A DNA stretch of 64,000 nucleotides from PALG01 sp964495885 (GTDB lineage Bacteria > Bacteroidota > Bacteroidia > Flavobacteriales > Flavobacteriaceae): NCBI GenBank assembly GCA_964495885.1, contig CAZBWO010000002.1, forward strand, positions 1-64,000, given 5' to 3'. How positions within the stretch are numbered: the stretch's first letter is position 1; the number at the start of each line of letters is the position of its first letter. The notes beneath the pieces were generated by a model, which worked only from the letters and a program-made list of their open reading frames with translations, searched no databases and was not told where the DNA came from. The position numbers were made by a program, and so were the translations under genes. Shown here one piece after another: positions 16,723-26,000 of the stretch.

Positions 16723-17406
16723 CTAATTTTCCTTTCGCATATCCATTAAGGAATAATCTTCCATATTGAACATAGCATCATTCACTGAATTATCAATATT
16801 TTGAATTTGAATGGTTATCCTGGCATTACGTTTTTTATCTTCTATTTCGGCAAGTAGGGTGAAATGTTGCGCTTCACAAGTAAGAAGCCAATCCAACTCT
16901 GAAGTTTCTTCTCCTGCACCAACAAAACTGTATGCAAGTATTTGGGGTAAGGTGAGGGGAATTTCTGGAGTCATCCAGAAATTCCCCGTAAATTCCTCCG
17001 TAGTACATTCTAAATAATGACAAACATAGCCATCAATCATTTTTTCATCACTAGAGATTTTGAATGTTTCTTCAGTATTATTTGCTTTTGGTAAAGCTAT
17101 TTCAATGGCAGGCCAGTATTTTTTGTTCATCGGTAAAATATAGCCTCCTTTCTTACCATTATTTTTAAACAGGCCTGTAATAGTACTATCTGCTTTGGAA
17201 AACACCAATCGTAAATCTGGCTGATTTCCACCTGCTTTGATAATCAAGGCGGTTTTTTCCTTTCCGAAGAAGTAATTCATCGTATCTATTCGGGTATTTC
17301 CATTTTGGGATTCCTGCGAAGTGATACATTGAAACTGACCAATAAATTGCCCAAATGCTGTCATGTTGAAAGAGGCTACAATCATAAATACTATATACTT
17401 ACTCAT
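16723..17406 (-). CDS. Secreted DUF4412-like protein
   Basis: A 227-residue protein with a signal peptide (ending MTAFGQ). The pattern of GQFQCITSQESQNG near the start, repeated beta strands, and EEMIDGYVCHYLECTT-like text (here SSDEKMIDGYVCHYLE) resembles DUF4412 proteins, which are soluble periplasmic or secreted proteins of unknown role in Bacteroidota. Two cysteines (in YVCHYLECT) could form a disulfide. It lies between the palindrome-regulated beta-helix-like gene and the LuxR-type regulator, but its own upstream region (17407-17464) carries no palindrome; read-through from the regulator gene 58 bases upstream is possible. The family call is tentative. Confidence 0.6.
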   Translation of the reverse strand: MSKYIVFMIVASFNMTAFGQFIGQFQCITSQESQNGNTRIDTMNYFFGKEKTALIIKAGGNQPDLRLVFSKADSTITGLFKNNGKKGGYILPMNKKYWPAIEIALPKANNTEETFKISSDEKMIDGYVCHYLECTTEEFTGNFWMTPEIPLTLPQILAYSFVGAGEETSELDWLLTCEAQHFTLLAEIEDKKRNARITIQIQNIDNSVNDAMFNMEDYSLMDMRKEN

Positions 17407-17464
17407 ATGAATTAATTTTTGAGGGTTAGGAAGGTTTTAATAAGCTTGAATTATTGGAAAATGA

Positions 17465-18097
17465 TTAGATCCATCCTTTCTTAAGCGCTTTACTAACTGC
17501 TTCGGCACGGGAATTCACGTGCATTTTATTATAAATATTTTTAATATGTGCTTTGATGGTATTTGTACTTACAAAAAGGTCTTCGGCAATTTGTTTATTG
17601 TTGGTGCCATTGCTAAGTTTTTCCAAGACTTCCAGTTCCCGTTCGCTTAGTACACTATTCGCCTTGGGAGCAAATGAAGCAATAACCTGTCTGGCAATAC
17701 TGGGGCTCATTGGAGCTCCACCATCATAGACCTCCCTAATTCCTTTTAGCAAATATTTGGAATGACTTCCTTTTACCAAATAACCAACAGCTCCCTTCCT
17801 TAGGGCAGCAAAAACCAATTCAGATTCTTCATGTACCGTAAGCATGACAATATTGAGTTCTGGCTGTAGTTTTTTAAGCTTCGGAATGGCTTCAATTCCA
17901 GAAATTCCAGGAAGGTCTATGTCTAACAATAAAACGTCTGGTTGATGCTCCTTAAGGATTTCCAAGGCAGCTTCCGCATAGAAAAAAGTACCCGTTACCG
18001 TATATCCATCGGCATTGTTAAGTACCTGCTGAAGGGATTTTAGGATAAGGGCGTCATCTTCTACAATACAGATCTTTATTTGGCTGGACTGTTCCAT
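17465..18097 (-). CDS. NarL/FixJ-type response regulator
   Basis: A 210-residue response regulator. The receiver domain (about 1-125) has the acidic pocket VEDD, the phospho-acceptor Asp in VLLLDIDLPGISG, and the conserved KG in AVGYLVKGS. The C-terminal LuxR/GerE helix-turn-helix (about 145-208) contains LSERELEVLEKL and TNNKQIAEDLFVSTNTIKAH. It is encoded 36 bases after the large kinase gene and is its obvious partner. It also has its own palindrome-marked promoter overlapping the kinase gene's last codons, so its level is probably controlled separately from the kinase. I infer it binds the ACCC-N4-GGGT sites because the half-site TGGGT is the one preferred by GerE-type domains. Confidence 0.92.
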   Translation of the reverse strand: MEQSSQIKICIVEDDALILKSLQQVLNNADGYTVTGTFFYAEAALEILKEHQPDVLLLDIDLPGISGIEAIPKLKKLQPELNIVMLTVHEESELVFAALRKGAVGYLVKGSHSKYLLKGIREVYDGGAPMSPSIARQVIASFAPKANSVLSERELEVLEKLSNGTNNKQIAEDLFVSTNTIKAHIKNIYNKMHVNSRAEAVSKALKKGWI

Positions 18098-18106
18098 TAG
18101 TTTTCA

Positions 18107-18151
18107 GCAATATAGCACGTTTATCTGCAAAAATCAATTACCCAAGCGGGT
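18107..18151 (-). promoter_or_regulatory. Operator-promoter of the response regulator, inside the kinase gene's 3' end
   Basis: On the minus strand ACCCGCTTGGGT (18151 to 18140) is followed by AATTGA; TTG at 18137-18135 and TATATTGC at 18114-18107 are 20 bases apart. The -7 box departs from TAnnTTTG at the last two bases. The operator also encodes the kinase's final residues T-R-L-G, and AATTGA gives N plus the stop codon. Confidence 0.65.
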
Positions 18152-21100
18152 AGTTTCCAGCGTAAGAGTTACAGTGGTTCCTTCGCCTTCTTTGGCTTCT
18201 ATTTGTAGCTTGCCCCCTAAAGCTTCTGCGCGTTCTTTCATATTGATAAGGCCGTTGCCCCTATTTTCCTGTAAGTGATCAAAACCACTTCCGTTATCAC
18301 GGAGAACTAGTTTTAATATGTCTGGCTTGGAAAAGATTGAAAAAATAATTTCTGAAGGATTTCCGTGTTTGATGCTATTGTTGAGGGCTTCTTTTAGAAT
18401 GAGCAGCAGATGCCTTCTTTCAGACATGTTGAGTTCTTTTTTCTGAAGCTCTTCGGAAATATTTTCGCATTTAAACTGAACGTTGGCATACTCACAGAAT
18501 GTCCCTGCAAATTCGGTAAAACGGGTGAGGGTATCATACGCATTGTCCATAGAAGGGTCTAAGGTCCAAATAAAATCTCGCATCCCCATATTTAACTCAT
18601 GTATGTTATCTGTTATTTGTTTTAGGTGCTTCTGAAGTTCTGGGTTTTGCGTATTTTCCATTAGGGCCAGTTCAGCGATAAGCGTAATACGGGTAATCTT
18701 TGTACCGGCTTCATCGTGGAAATCACGGGAGCTCCTTTTTCTAAAAATTTCACGTTCTTGGGCTCTAGCAAGCTCTAACTTTCGTTCTTGTTGTAATCGT
18801 AATTTTAACAGTAAATAAATAGCCGAAATAATAAGCATAATAAAAATAAGGTATGCCCACCAAGTCCTGTACCATGGCGGTAGCACTCTAATTGAAAGCA
18901 AAGTTACTTCACTCCATACTCCGTCATTATTTTGAGCCTTCGCTTTTAGGGTGTAGTTTCCAGGATCTAAGTTGGTACGGGTAATGGTAGGATTTTTAGT
19001 GTAGGTCCAATTTTCATTGAAACCTTCAAGCACATATGCATAACGTGTTTCCTTAGCTAGGGTGTGATTTACCGCATTTAGTTTAAGGGATACTATTTTA
19101 TCTTTCGGTTTTAACTCAAGGTTTGCTAAATAGGAAGTGGCAACCGGTGTTGTGGTTTTCTTTTTTTGGGTATCAAATAGACCAATGGGAACCTTCTCAT
19201 TCAGAATCCTAAGGTCATCAAAATAAAGCTTTGGCGGGTTTTCATTAATTGCTAGGCTATCTGGTTTGAAGTGTACAACTCCACTGGGACTTCCAAAATA
19301 GAGAGTACGATCTTCGGAAAAATAAGAAGCCCCTTGGTTAAAATCATAGAAGTTTCTTCCAACGGTTTCAATAAATGATTTAAGGGTAAAGTTTTCAAGG
19401 TTTAAAACCGAAAGTCCTCGTCCTGTACTCAACCAAAACGTATTAGGGCTGGTACGTTCAATAGCATAGACCATATTATCACTAAGTCCATCTTTTTCGG
19501 TTAGGTGTATATACTCAGCGGTTGAATCTTGAAGTAATTCCTCTTTGTTTTCAAAAAAGTAAAGTCCATCTTCAGTACTAAGCAGCATTTTTTGCTCATC
19601 AATGAATTCTATTTCGTGAATTGAATTTCCTTCTAGAATAGAAGGAACTGTAATATTTTTGAAGTGGGTTTCCTTTTCGGGATTCAAAATGAACAGTCCA
19701 CCATAAGAGTTTCCAAGCCATAGACGACCTTGTTTATCTTCGCTCATACTCAATACCACATTTGCATTTATAGATTTATTGCTATCATGATTGGTATATT
19801 GAATAATACTTCCGTCTTTTTCAACTTTTAGAAGCCCTGCCCCATGGGTGCCAATCCACATAGATCCATTTGGGCCTTTTTTAGTAAAGTAATTGTACTG
19901 ACTCACCCTTTCATTAATAGGAATTTCTGCTAAGTCTAATTGCTCGATGACATAATCAATTGTATTTCTATTGGGCCACTTAATAATATTTACCCCATTA
20001 AAGGTAGCTGCCCAAATATTTCCATTTGCATCTTCTGTAAGACTAAGCACTTGCCCTCCCGAAAGTTGGTTTTTTTTGGTCCCAACCGTAACATGATGAA
20101 ATTTTCCATTGGGTGAAATAATGGTAAGTCCGTTGGTATAATTGCCAATCCACAAAAAACCCTTTGTATCTTTAAAAATACTGAAGGTGTCATTGGCAGC
20201 GAGGCTTTGGGGGTTTCCTTTTTCAGCTAGCAGAAACTGAAATTGATTCAAATAAGGATCGTAACAGTTCAACCCGTTATGGGTACTTAACCATAACCGT
20301 TGTTGTTGATCTTTAAAAATATGGAAAATCTGGTTGGATGAAATAGAGAAATCATCTTCCGTATCGTGATGTAGGTATTGAAATGTTTCCGTTTCGGGAT
20401 TAAAAATGGCTAAACCCGAAAAGGTGGCAAGCCATAAATTTCCGTTTGGGCCTTCTGCCATTCCATAGACAAACCCGTGCGATTGTACATGAGGGGAATC
20501 TGGGAAATAATGTTTAAAAGCTGGCTTCTTCCAAGTACCGGTTAACAAGCTGAAACCTTGGTTTTCATAGCCTATCCAATACCTTCCTTTTGTATCCCTA
20601 AAAATAGATTGTATTATATTTTCCTTTAGTCCATTCTGGGTACTTATGTGTTGAAAGCTATCTGTGGTGGGATCAAAGATGCCAATACCATTTTGCGAAG
20701 TAAATAGAATACGATCATCGTCCAGCTTTATCAATTGCCTTATGGCATATTTCTTTGGTGCATTTTTATTCTCACTTTCCGCAGACCAAGCACGTATTTC
20801 AAAAGTTTTTCTATGTATTCTGGATAACCCTTTATTGGTACCAAGGTATATGTAATCCCCAGAAATAGATAATGCTTCTATATTGGGATTTAGAATACAA
20901 GTGTTGCAATTTCCAAAATTTGTGAAGTGAAGAAAGCTTTCTTTTTGAGGATCATAACGGGAGAGCCCATTTTGGGTTCCCATCCATAAAAAACCATCTG
21001 GGTCTTCCAGTATTTCCAAAACCACGTTAGAAAGAATCCCATTTTGTGTGGAATCTTCTGGCTTTTTGAATATTTCAAAAGTATGCCCGTTAAATTTATT

Positions 21101-21274
21101 TAATCCTTTACTGGTAGCAATCCACAAAAAACCTCTAGAATCCTGAAAGGTCATTTTCACAGCATTTTGCGAAAGGCCATCTGCTACATCATACAGCTGA
21201 AATTGATAGTTCAACTGCGCATGGAGGGAAGTAAAAATTAAAAAAAAGCTTGCTAATACCCAACGCTGTACCAT
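18134..21274 (-). CDS. Propeller-sensor histidine kinase (Reg_prop, Y_Y_Y, HisKA_3)
   Basis: A 1046-residue membrane sensor. After a signal peptide (ending LHAQ) come about 14 regulator-propeller repeats (residues ~25-620; recurring D..G.LW[IL]GT..GL), folding into two seven-bladed propellers. Then come a Y_Y_Y domain (about 690-770, ending NLDPGNYTLKAKAQN), one membrane helix (about 785-805), a coiled coil, a HisKA_3 dimerisation segment with the phospho-acceptor His in RDFHDEAGTK, and an ATPase with DNGSGF and GNGL. Unlike the hybrid kinases of Bacteroides it lacks a built-in receiver and HTH; those come from the adjacent gene. Such propeller sensors usually read polysaccharide breakdown products, but the ligand here is unknown. 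An ACCC-N4-GGGT site lies ~90 bases upstream. Confidence 0.93.
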   Translation of the reverse strand: MVQRWVLASFFLIFTSLHAQLNYQFQLYDVADGLSQNAVKMTFQDSRGFLWIATSKGLNKFNGHTFEIFKKPEDSTQNGILSNVVLEILEDPDGFLWMGTQNGLSRYDPQKESFLHFTNFGNCNTCILNPNIEALSISGDYIYLGTNKGLSRIHRKTFEIRAWSAESENKNAPKKYAIRQLIKLDDDRILFTSQNGIGIFDPTTDSFQHISTQNGLKENIIQSIFRDTKGRYWIGYENQGFSLLTGTWKKPAFKHYFPDSPHVQSHGFVYGMAEGPNGNLWLATFSGLAIFNPETETFQYLHHDTEDDFSISSNQIFHIFKDQQQRLWLSTHNGLNCYDPYLNQFQFLLAEKGNPQSLAANDTFSIFKDTKGFLWIGNYTNGLTIISPNGKFHHVTVGTKKNQLSGGQVLSLTEDANGNIWAATFNGVNIIKWPNRNTIDYVIEQLDLAEIPINERVSQYNYFTKKGPNGSMWIGTHGAGLLKVEKDGSIIQYTNHDSNKSINANVVLSMSEDKQGRLWLGNSYGGLFILNPEKETHFKNITVPSILEGNSIHEIEFIDEQKMLLSTEDGLYFFENKEELLQDSTAEYIHLTEKDGLSDNMVYAIERTSPNTFWLSTGRGLSVLNLENFTLKSFIETVGRNFYDFNQGASYFSEDRTLYFGSPSGVVHFKPDSLAINENPPKLYFDDLRILNEKVPIGLFDTQKKKTTTPVATSYLANLELKPKDKIVSLKLNAVNHTLAKETRYAYVLEGFNENWTYTKNPTITRTNLDPGNYTLKAKAQNNDGVWSEVTLLSIRVLPPWYRTWWAYLIFIMLIISAIYLLLKLRLQQERKLELARAQEREIFRKRSSRDFHDEAGTKITRITLIAELALMENTQNPELQKHLKQITDNIHELNMGMRDFIWTLDPSMDNAYDTLTRFTEFAGTFCEYANVQFKCENISEELQKKELNMSERRHLLLILKEALNNSIKHGNPSEIIFSIFSKPDILKLVLRDNGSGFDHLQENRGNGLINMKERAEALGGKLQIEAKEGEGTTVTLTLETTRLGN

Positions 21275-21364
21275 GGTACATGATTTTCAGAATGAAAATT
21301 ACTCATTTTCAAATATATATTATTAACCCGCTGGAAAATAGATGAAGTAAGTATTAATTAACTC

Positions 21365-21376
21365 ACCCGTTTGGGT
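21365..21376 (-). promoter_or_regulatory. Fourth copy of the palindromic operator, upstream of the kinase gene
   Basis: The minus strand reads ACCCAAACGGGT, then GAGTTAAT in place of AATTGACA. It lies 91 bases before the kinase start and just after the nhaC stop. No TTG follows directly; TATTTTCC at the right distance is a poor -7, while an exact TATATTTG (21317 to 21310) is nearer the start codon. The site may regulate from an upstream position. Confidence 0.5.
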
Positions 21377-21385
21377 GATTTTCCA

Positions 21386-22873
21386 TTAATTGTTCTTAGT
21401 GGCCAATTCCCTAATTTTTATTCGGAAGGCCGCAAATAATAGGGTCATGAACGGACTTACATAATTGAAGACCGCGAAGGCTAGATAATCAATTACGGGT
21501 ACGCCAAGTACGCTGCTTTGGTAGGCTCCACAAGTATTCCAAGGAACCAATACTGAAGTGACCGTTCCACTGTCTTCCAGGGTTCTGGAGAGGTTTTCTG
21601 GGGCAAGCCCTTTCTCTTTATAGGCTTTGGCATACATTTTCCCAGGAACAACAATCGCTAAATATTGATCACTAGCTGTAAAGTTCAATGCCAAACAACT
21701 TGCTACGGTACTTGCGAATAATCCAAAGGTAGTATGAAAAATAGAAAGTAATGCCTTGCTAATTCTTGTGAGTGCCCCAATGGCATCCATAACACCTCCA
21801 AATACCATCGCACAAATGATAAGCCAAATGGTTCCCAGCATTCCGCTCATACCTCCTGCGGAAAAAAGGTCATTCAATGCTGTGTTATCGGTTGCTACGC
21901 TAGTATCTACCGTAATGGCATTCATAATTCCTTTGTAGCCAGACTCAAAAGTAAGTGTTTCACCGCCACCAATCTGTGCTACAATATCAGGCTGAAATAT
22001 CAAGGCAGCGAGTCCGCCCAATAGCGTTCCTGCCAGTAAGGCAATTAATGGGGGTGTTTTTTTGATGATTAAAACGATAACTGCTACGGGTACAATAAAT
22101 AACCACGGGCTTATATGAAATGCCTCTTTGATGGAAACGAGAATAGCATCTGTATCGGCGGTTCCTTTGGGGTCAAGTCCAAGTCCGATGATAATAAATA
22201 CAATTAAAGTAATAACAATAGAAGGTACCGTTGTTAAAGTCATATACCGAATATGCGTGAACAAATCGGTTCCAGCCATGGCTGGCGCTAGGTTGGTAGT
22301 GTCGCTCAAGGGAGACAATTTATCTCCAAAATAGGCTCCGGAAAGTACTGCTCCTGCCGTCATCCCTAGGGAAATATCCAAAGCACCCGCAATACCAATT
22401 AATGCAATACCTACAGTTGCAGAGGTGGTCCAGCTACTCCCTGTAGCAATAGAAATCACCGCACAAATTACCACACAGGCCGCAAGGAAAATAGTTGGAT
22501 TTAGAATTTGGAGTCCGTAGTAAATCATGGTAGGGATAATTCCACTAATCAACCAAGTTCCTGCAAGGGCACCCACCATTAAAAGAATTAAAATAGCACC
22601 AGTTGTAGATCGAACATTTTCAGCTACTTCATCTACCATTTGATCGAATTTCACTTTATTGAAAAATCCAACAATAGCAGCCACTGCCGCTCCCAACAAT
22701 AAAACAAACTGGTTAGATCCCGAAAGGGCATCATCACCATACACATATACATTGTAAGCCAACATTGCAATAAGGGCAAATACCGGAATAAGTGCTTCCC
22801 AAATATTGAGCTCCACATTTTCTACAATATGCTCGTCTTGTGGTTTTCTTGGTTGAATGTCTTGACTTTCCAT
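21386..22873 (-). CDS. nhaC: Na+/H+ antiporter, NhaC family
   Basis: A 495-residue inner-membrane transporter with about 11-12 helices. Diagnostic NhaC segments are the SSWTTSATVGIAL helix, the GAYFGDKLSPLSDTTNLAPA loop and, near the end, NTCGAYQSSVLGVP. It exchanges internal Na+ for protons, fitting a marine bacterium. A short cytosolic N-terminus (MESQDIQPRKPQDEHIVEN) precedes the first helix. It is a single gene, divergent from fibre 2 across a 191-base gap. Its stop is 10 bases from the palindrome that precedes the kinase gene; I see no palindrome at its own promoter. Confidence 0.92.
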   Translation of the reverse strand: MESQDIQPRKPQDEHIVENVELNIWEALIPVFALIAMLAYNVYVYGDDALSGSNQFVLLLGAAVAAIVGFFNKVKFDQMVDEVAENVRSTTGAILILLMVGALAGTWLISGIIPTMIYYGLQILNPTIFLAACVVICAVISIATGSSWTTSATVGIALIGIAGALDISLGMTAGAVLSGAYFGDKLSPLSDTTNLAPAMAGTDLFTHIRYMTLTTVPSIVITLIVFIIIGLGLDPKGTADTDAILVSIKEAFHISPWLFIVPVAVIVLIIKKTPPLIALLAGTLLGGLAALIFQPDIVAQIGGGETLTFESGYKGIMNAITVDTSVATDNTALNDLFSAGGMSGMLGTIWLIICAMVFGGVMDAIGALTRISKALLSIFHTTFGLFASTVASCLALNFTASDQYLAIVVPGKMYAKAYKEKGLAPENLSRTLEDSGTVTSVLVPWNTCGAYQSSVLGVPVIDYLAFAVFNYVSPFMTLLFAAFRIKIRELATKNN

Positions 22874-22965
22874 GAAGTTCTGGTTGATTGTGATTGTAAT
22901 GTTACGATTTTATGAAATGTTGTGCAAATAGATGTATTTCCAAAAGAAAGGGGAAATTTGGATAG

Positions 22966-22991
22966 AAAAAAGGGGATTTTTCCCTTTTTTT
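22966..22991. repeat. A/T-flanked inverted repeat between nhaC and fibre 2
   Basis: AAAAAAGGG (22966-22974) and CCCTTTTTT (22982-22990) form a 9-base stem with a 7-base loop. It looks like a terminator but sits between divergent genes and touches the -33 region of the fibre 2 promoter, so a regulatory role is more likely. Confidence 0.4.
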
Positions 22992-23016
22992 GTTTCCGAA
23001 TAGAATAGTATATTTG
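22990..23016 (+). promoter_or_regulatory. Promoter of fibre 2
   Basis: TATATTTG (23009-23016) is an exact -7 element 48 bases before the ATG. The nearest TTG (22990-22992) is 16 bases away, closer than optimal, and overlaps an inverted repeat. Confidence 0.55.
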
Positions 23017-23064
23017 GTGGCCTTTCCATATCGAAACTTAACCTCATAATTAAATAAAAACACA

Positions 23065-26000
23065 ATGAAAAGAATTATCTTAGGTATTCTTTTGGCCATG
23101 TCTTTTGCTCCAATTCAAGCACAGGTTGGGATTGGAAACACCAGTCCTAATGCCCAATTGGACGTTCGGTCCAGTAATCAGGCTACTCCTGCAAATACCG
23201 ATGGAATCCTCATTCCGAAGGTTGATGAATTCCCAGCTATAGATCCTACCGCCGCCCAGGATGGGATGCTTATTTATGCTACTGGGGATGGAACGGTAAG
23301 CAAAGGGTTTTATTATTGGGATAATACCGGTACTACTTGGGAACCCATGCTGTCTGGTTCAGACGCAGATGTAGATTTTTATGAGTTGGGAACTACAAGT
23401 AGCCCAACAAATATTAATGACGATATCTATACCCTTGGGACCCTTTCTATAGGCAGTAATACTTCGGGAGGCAGCTTGGATATTGTAAATACGACAGAAG
23501 CTAGAGCTATTCATTTACAATTTGGAGGTACAGATGACGGTATTAAACAGGGATTCTACAATTTATTATCCAATGCAGGTTCTGGAACGCATTATGGAAT
23601 TTACAATTTTCTCACAGGAAATAATGTTGGAAATAGAATAGGTGTCAATACTGTAATATCTTCTAGTAATAATAGCCAACATTACGGCACCTATAATTCA
23701 CTTTTTGGTACAGGTTCAGGAAATCGTTATGGGACTTACAATACAATTTCAAACATCTCAGGGAGTGGTTCTTCCTATGGGGTAAGAAATGAGCTTTCTT
23801 CCAATAGCCATGGGGTACATTATGGACTCTACAATAGTGTGAGTGGTAGTGGGACAAGGGATCATTACGGAGTATATAATAGTATGTCTGGAACTGGAAA
23901 TACCAGCAGTAAATATGGGACCTATAATAGAATTCTTGCGACCAACAATGACATTCATTATGGAACCTACAATTCAATGGAATCCCCATCAACTACTTTT
24001 CAATACGGTACTTATAATTTATTTCCCAACGGAACGAGCCCACAGATTGGGATTGAAAATGCTTTTAGCAGTACAAATAACAATACGCAAATGGGGATGC
24101 GAAATCTTATGAATACCAGTAGTTCTGGAGATAAATATGGAGTACAGAGTTTAATATCTAATGGAAGTGGGATAAATTATGGGACCTACAATTCGGTGTC
24201 TGGGGGTACTTCAAATTTTGGAGCTTATCATACCATCTCAACTACCAGTAACGCCACTGGTGTTCGAAATTTAATTTCTGCAAATGGAACAGGAGCTTTA
24301 GTTTTTGGTACTTCCAATGATCTTACTAGTACAGGATCTGATTTATTGTATGGTACCTATACAAGCTTAAATGGTGCTGGGACTGGTAGTGCTAGATATG
24401 GTTCTTTTAATTCATTTTCAGGTGAGTCTACTACTCAAAGAGGGTTTACAAACAACTTTCAGTCTACCTCGAATGGTACCCAAGCTGGGTTTTACAATAC
24501 CTTTCTTTCGCCAAATGCAAGTACAAATACAGGGTTACAAAGTACCTTTTCTGGTGCAATTAGTGGAAATGTCTATGGAGTGGTAAACACTGTAAATGCT
24601 GCTGTTGGAAATGGAGACCATTATGGGATGACTTCAACGTTCCTTTCTACTGGAAGTGGTAATCATTATGGGGTAGAATCACGTTTCCAAGGAAATGGAA
24701 GCGGTTTACATCATGGAGTGGACAATAGTTTTATTGATGCTGGGTCTGGTGCTAGGAGAGGAGTTTATAATTATTTTAATGCTTCAGCTGCCTCAGCTGT
24801 AACAGGGCTTCACAACGATTTTGTTTCTTCCACAACAAATCCGGGGTATGGGGTATATAATCAAATGACCATTTCCAGTACTGGAGTCCGCTATGGAATG
24901 TATAACAACTTCAATGGAACAGGAAATGCGAATCTCTATGGGGCAACCTCTGTTTTTGCAAATTCAGGGTCTGGAGCTCACTATGGCACCCTTAATAGTT
25001 TTGGTGGAACAGGAGCAGGTTCTAAGTATGGTATTATTAATTCTTTTAGTTCAAATTCCAATGGAATTTTAACCGCAGTGCGAAACGATATATTTTCGAA
25101 TTCCGTAGATGAAGGTTATGGGGTCTACAATCAGATTCAAAATAATGGTTCTGGACAACGAATGGGAATGTATAATAGGTACTATGGTACGGGTAACGGA
25201 GATTTTAGAGGTCTCTATGTATTAGCTGTAAACACAGGTTCTGGAGCTCATTATGGTTCTCAAGTATCTATAGCGGGCACGGGAGCTGGAAATAAATATG
25301 GCTATCATTCCTATATCGCAAGTACTGCTGGAGGTACCCATTATGGGGTGTATTCGGAAGCAAATAAATCGGGTAGTTTTGCGGGATACTTCTTAGGGGA
25401 TGTTTCTATTGGAACATCTGCCCTAGACAATTATATTTTTCCACCTTCTAGGGGAACTGCGGGGCAAATCATGCAAACGGATGGTGCTGGGAACCTAAGT
25501 TGGGTTGATGCAAGTAACTATTGGACCCGTACAGGAACCGAATTGGATGTGGCAACCGTTGCAGATGACATTCACTTTACTAGTGATCAAACCAGTATTA
25601 TTTTCCCTACTTCTGCTGGGACACCAGCTCCCATGCTGTATATGTTTGATGGCGGTACGGCGAATGCCAACAAAATGGTTTTTGCCCATTCCCCCACCTT
25701 TTCGAATTTCGGACTGCAATATGATGATAGCGATGATGCCTTTCATTTTCTTTCCAGTGGAACATCGGTCGTAGAAATTGATTTAATAGGATCCCCGCGC
25801 ATGACGATACAAGGGAATCTATTTGTGAATGGCGATGTGATTACAGATACTGCTACATATCCTGATTATGTTTTTGAAAACTATTTTGAAGGGACTTCAG
25901 GGATCAATCCTAACTATGAATTTCCAACATTGGAAGAGACGTTTCAGTTTGTAAAAAAATATGGGCACTTGCCCGGAATTGCTTCGTATGAAGAAGTAAA

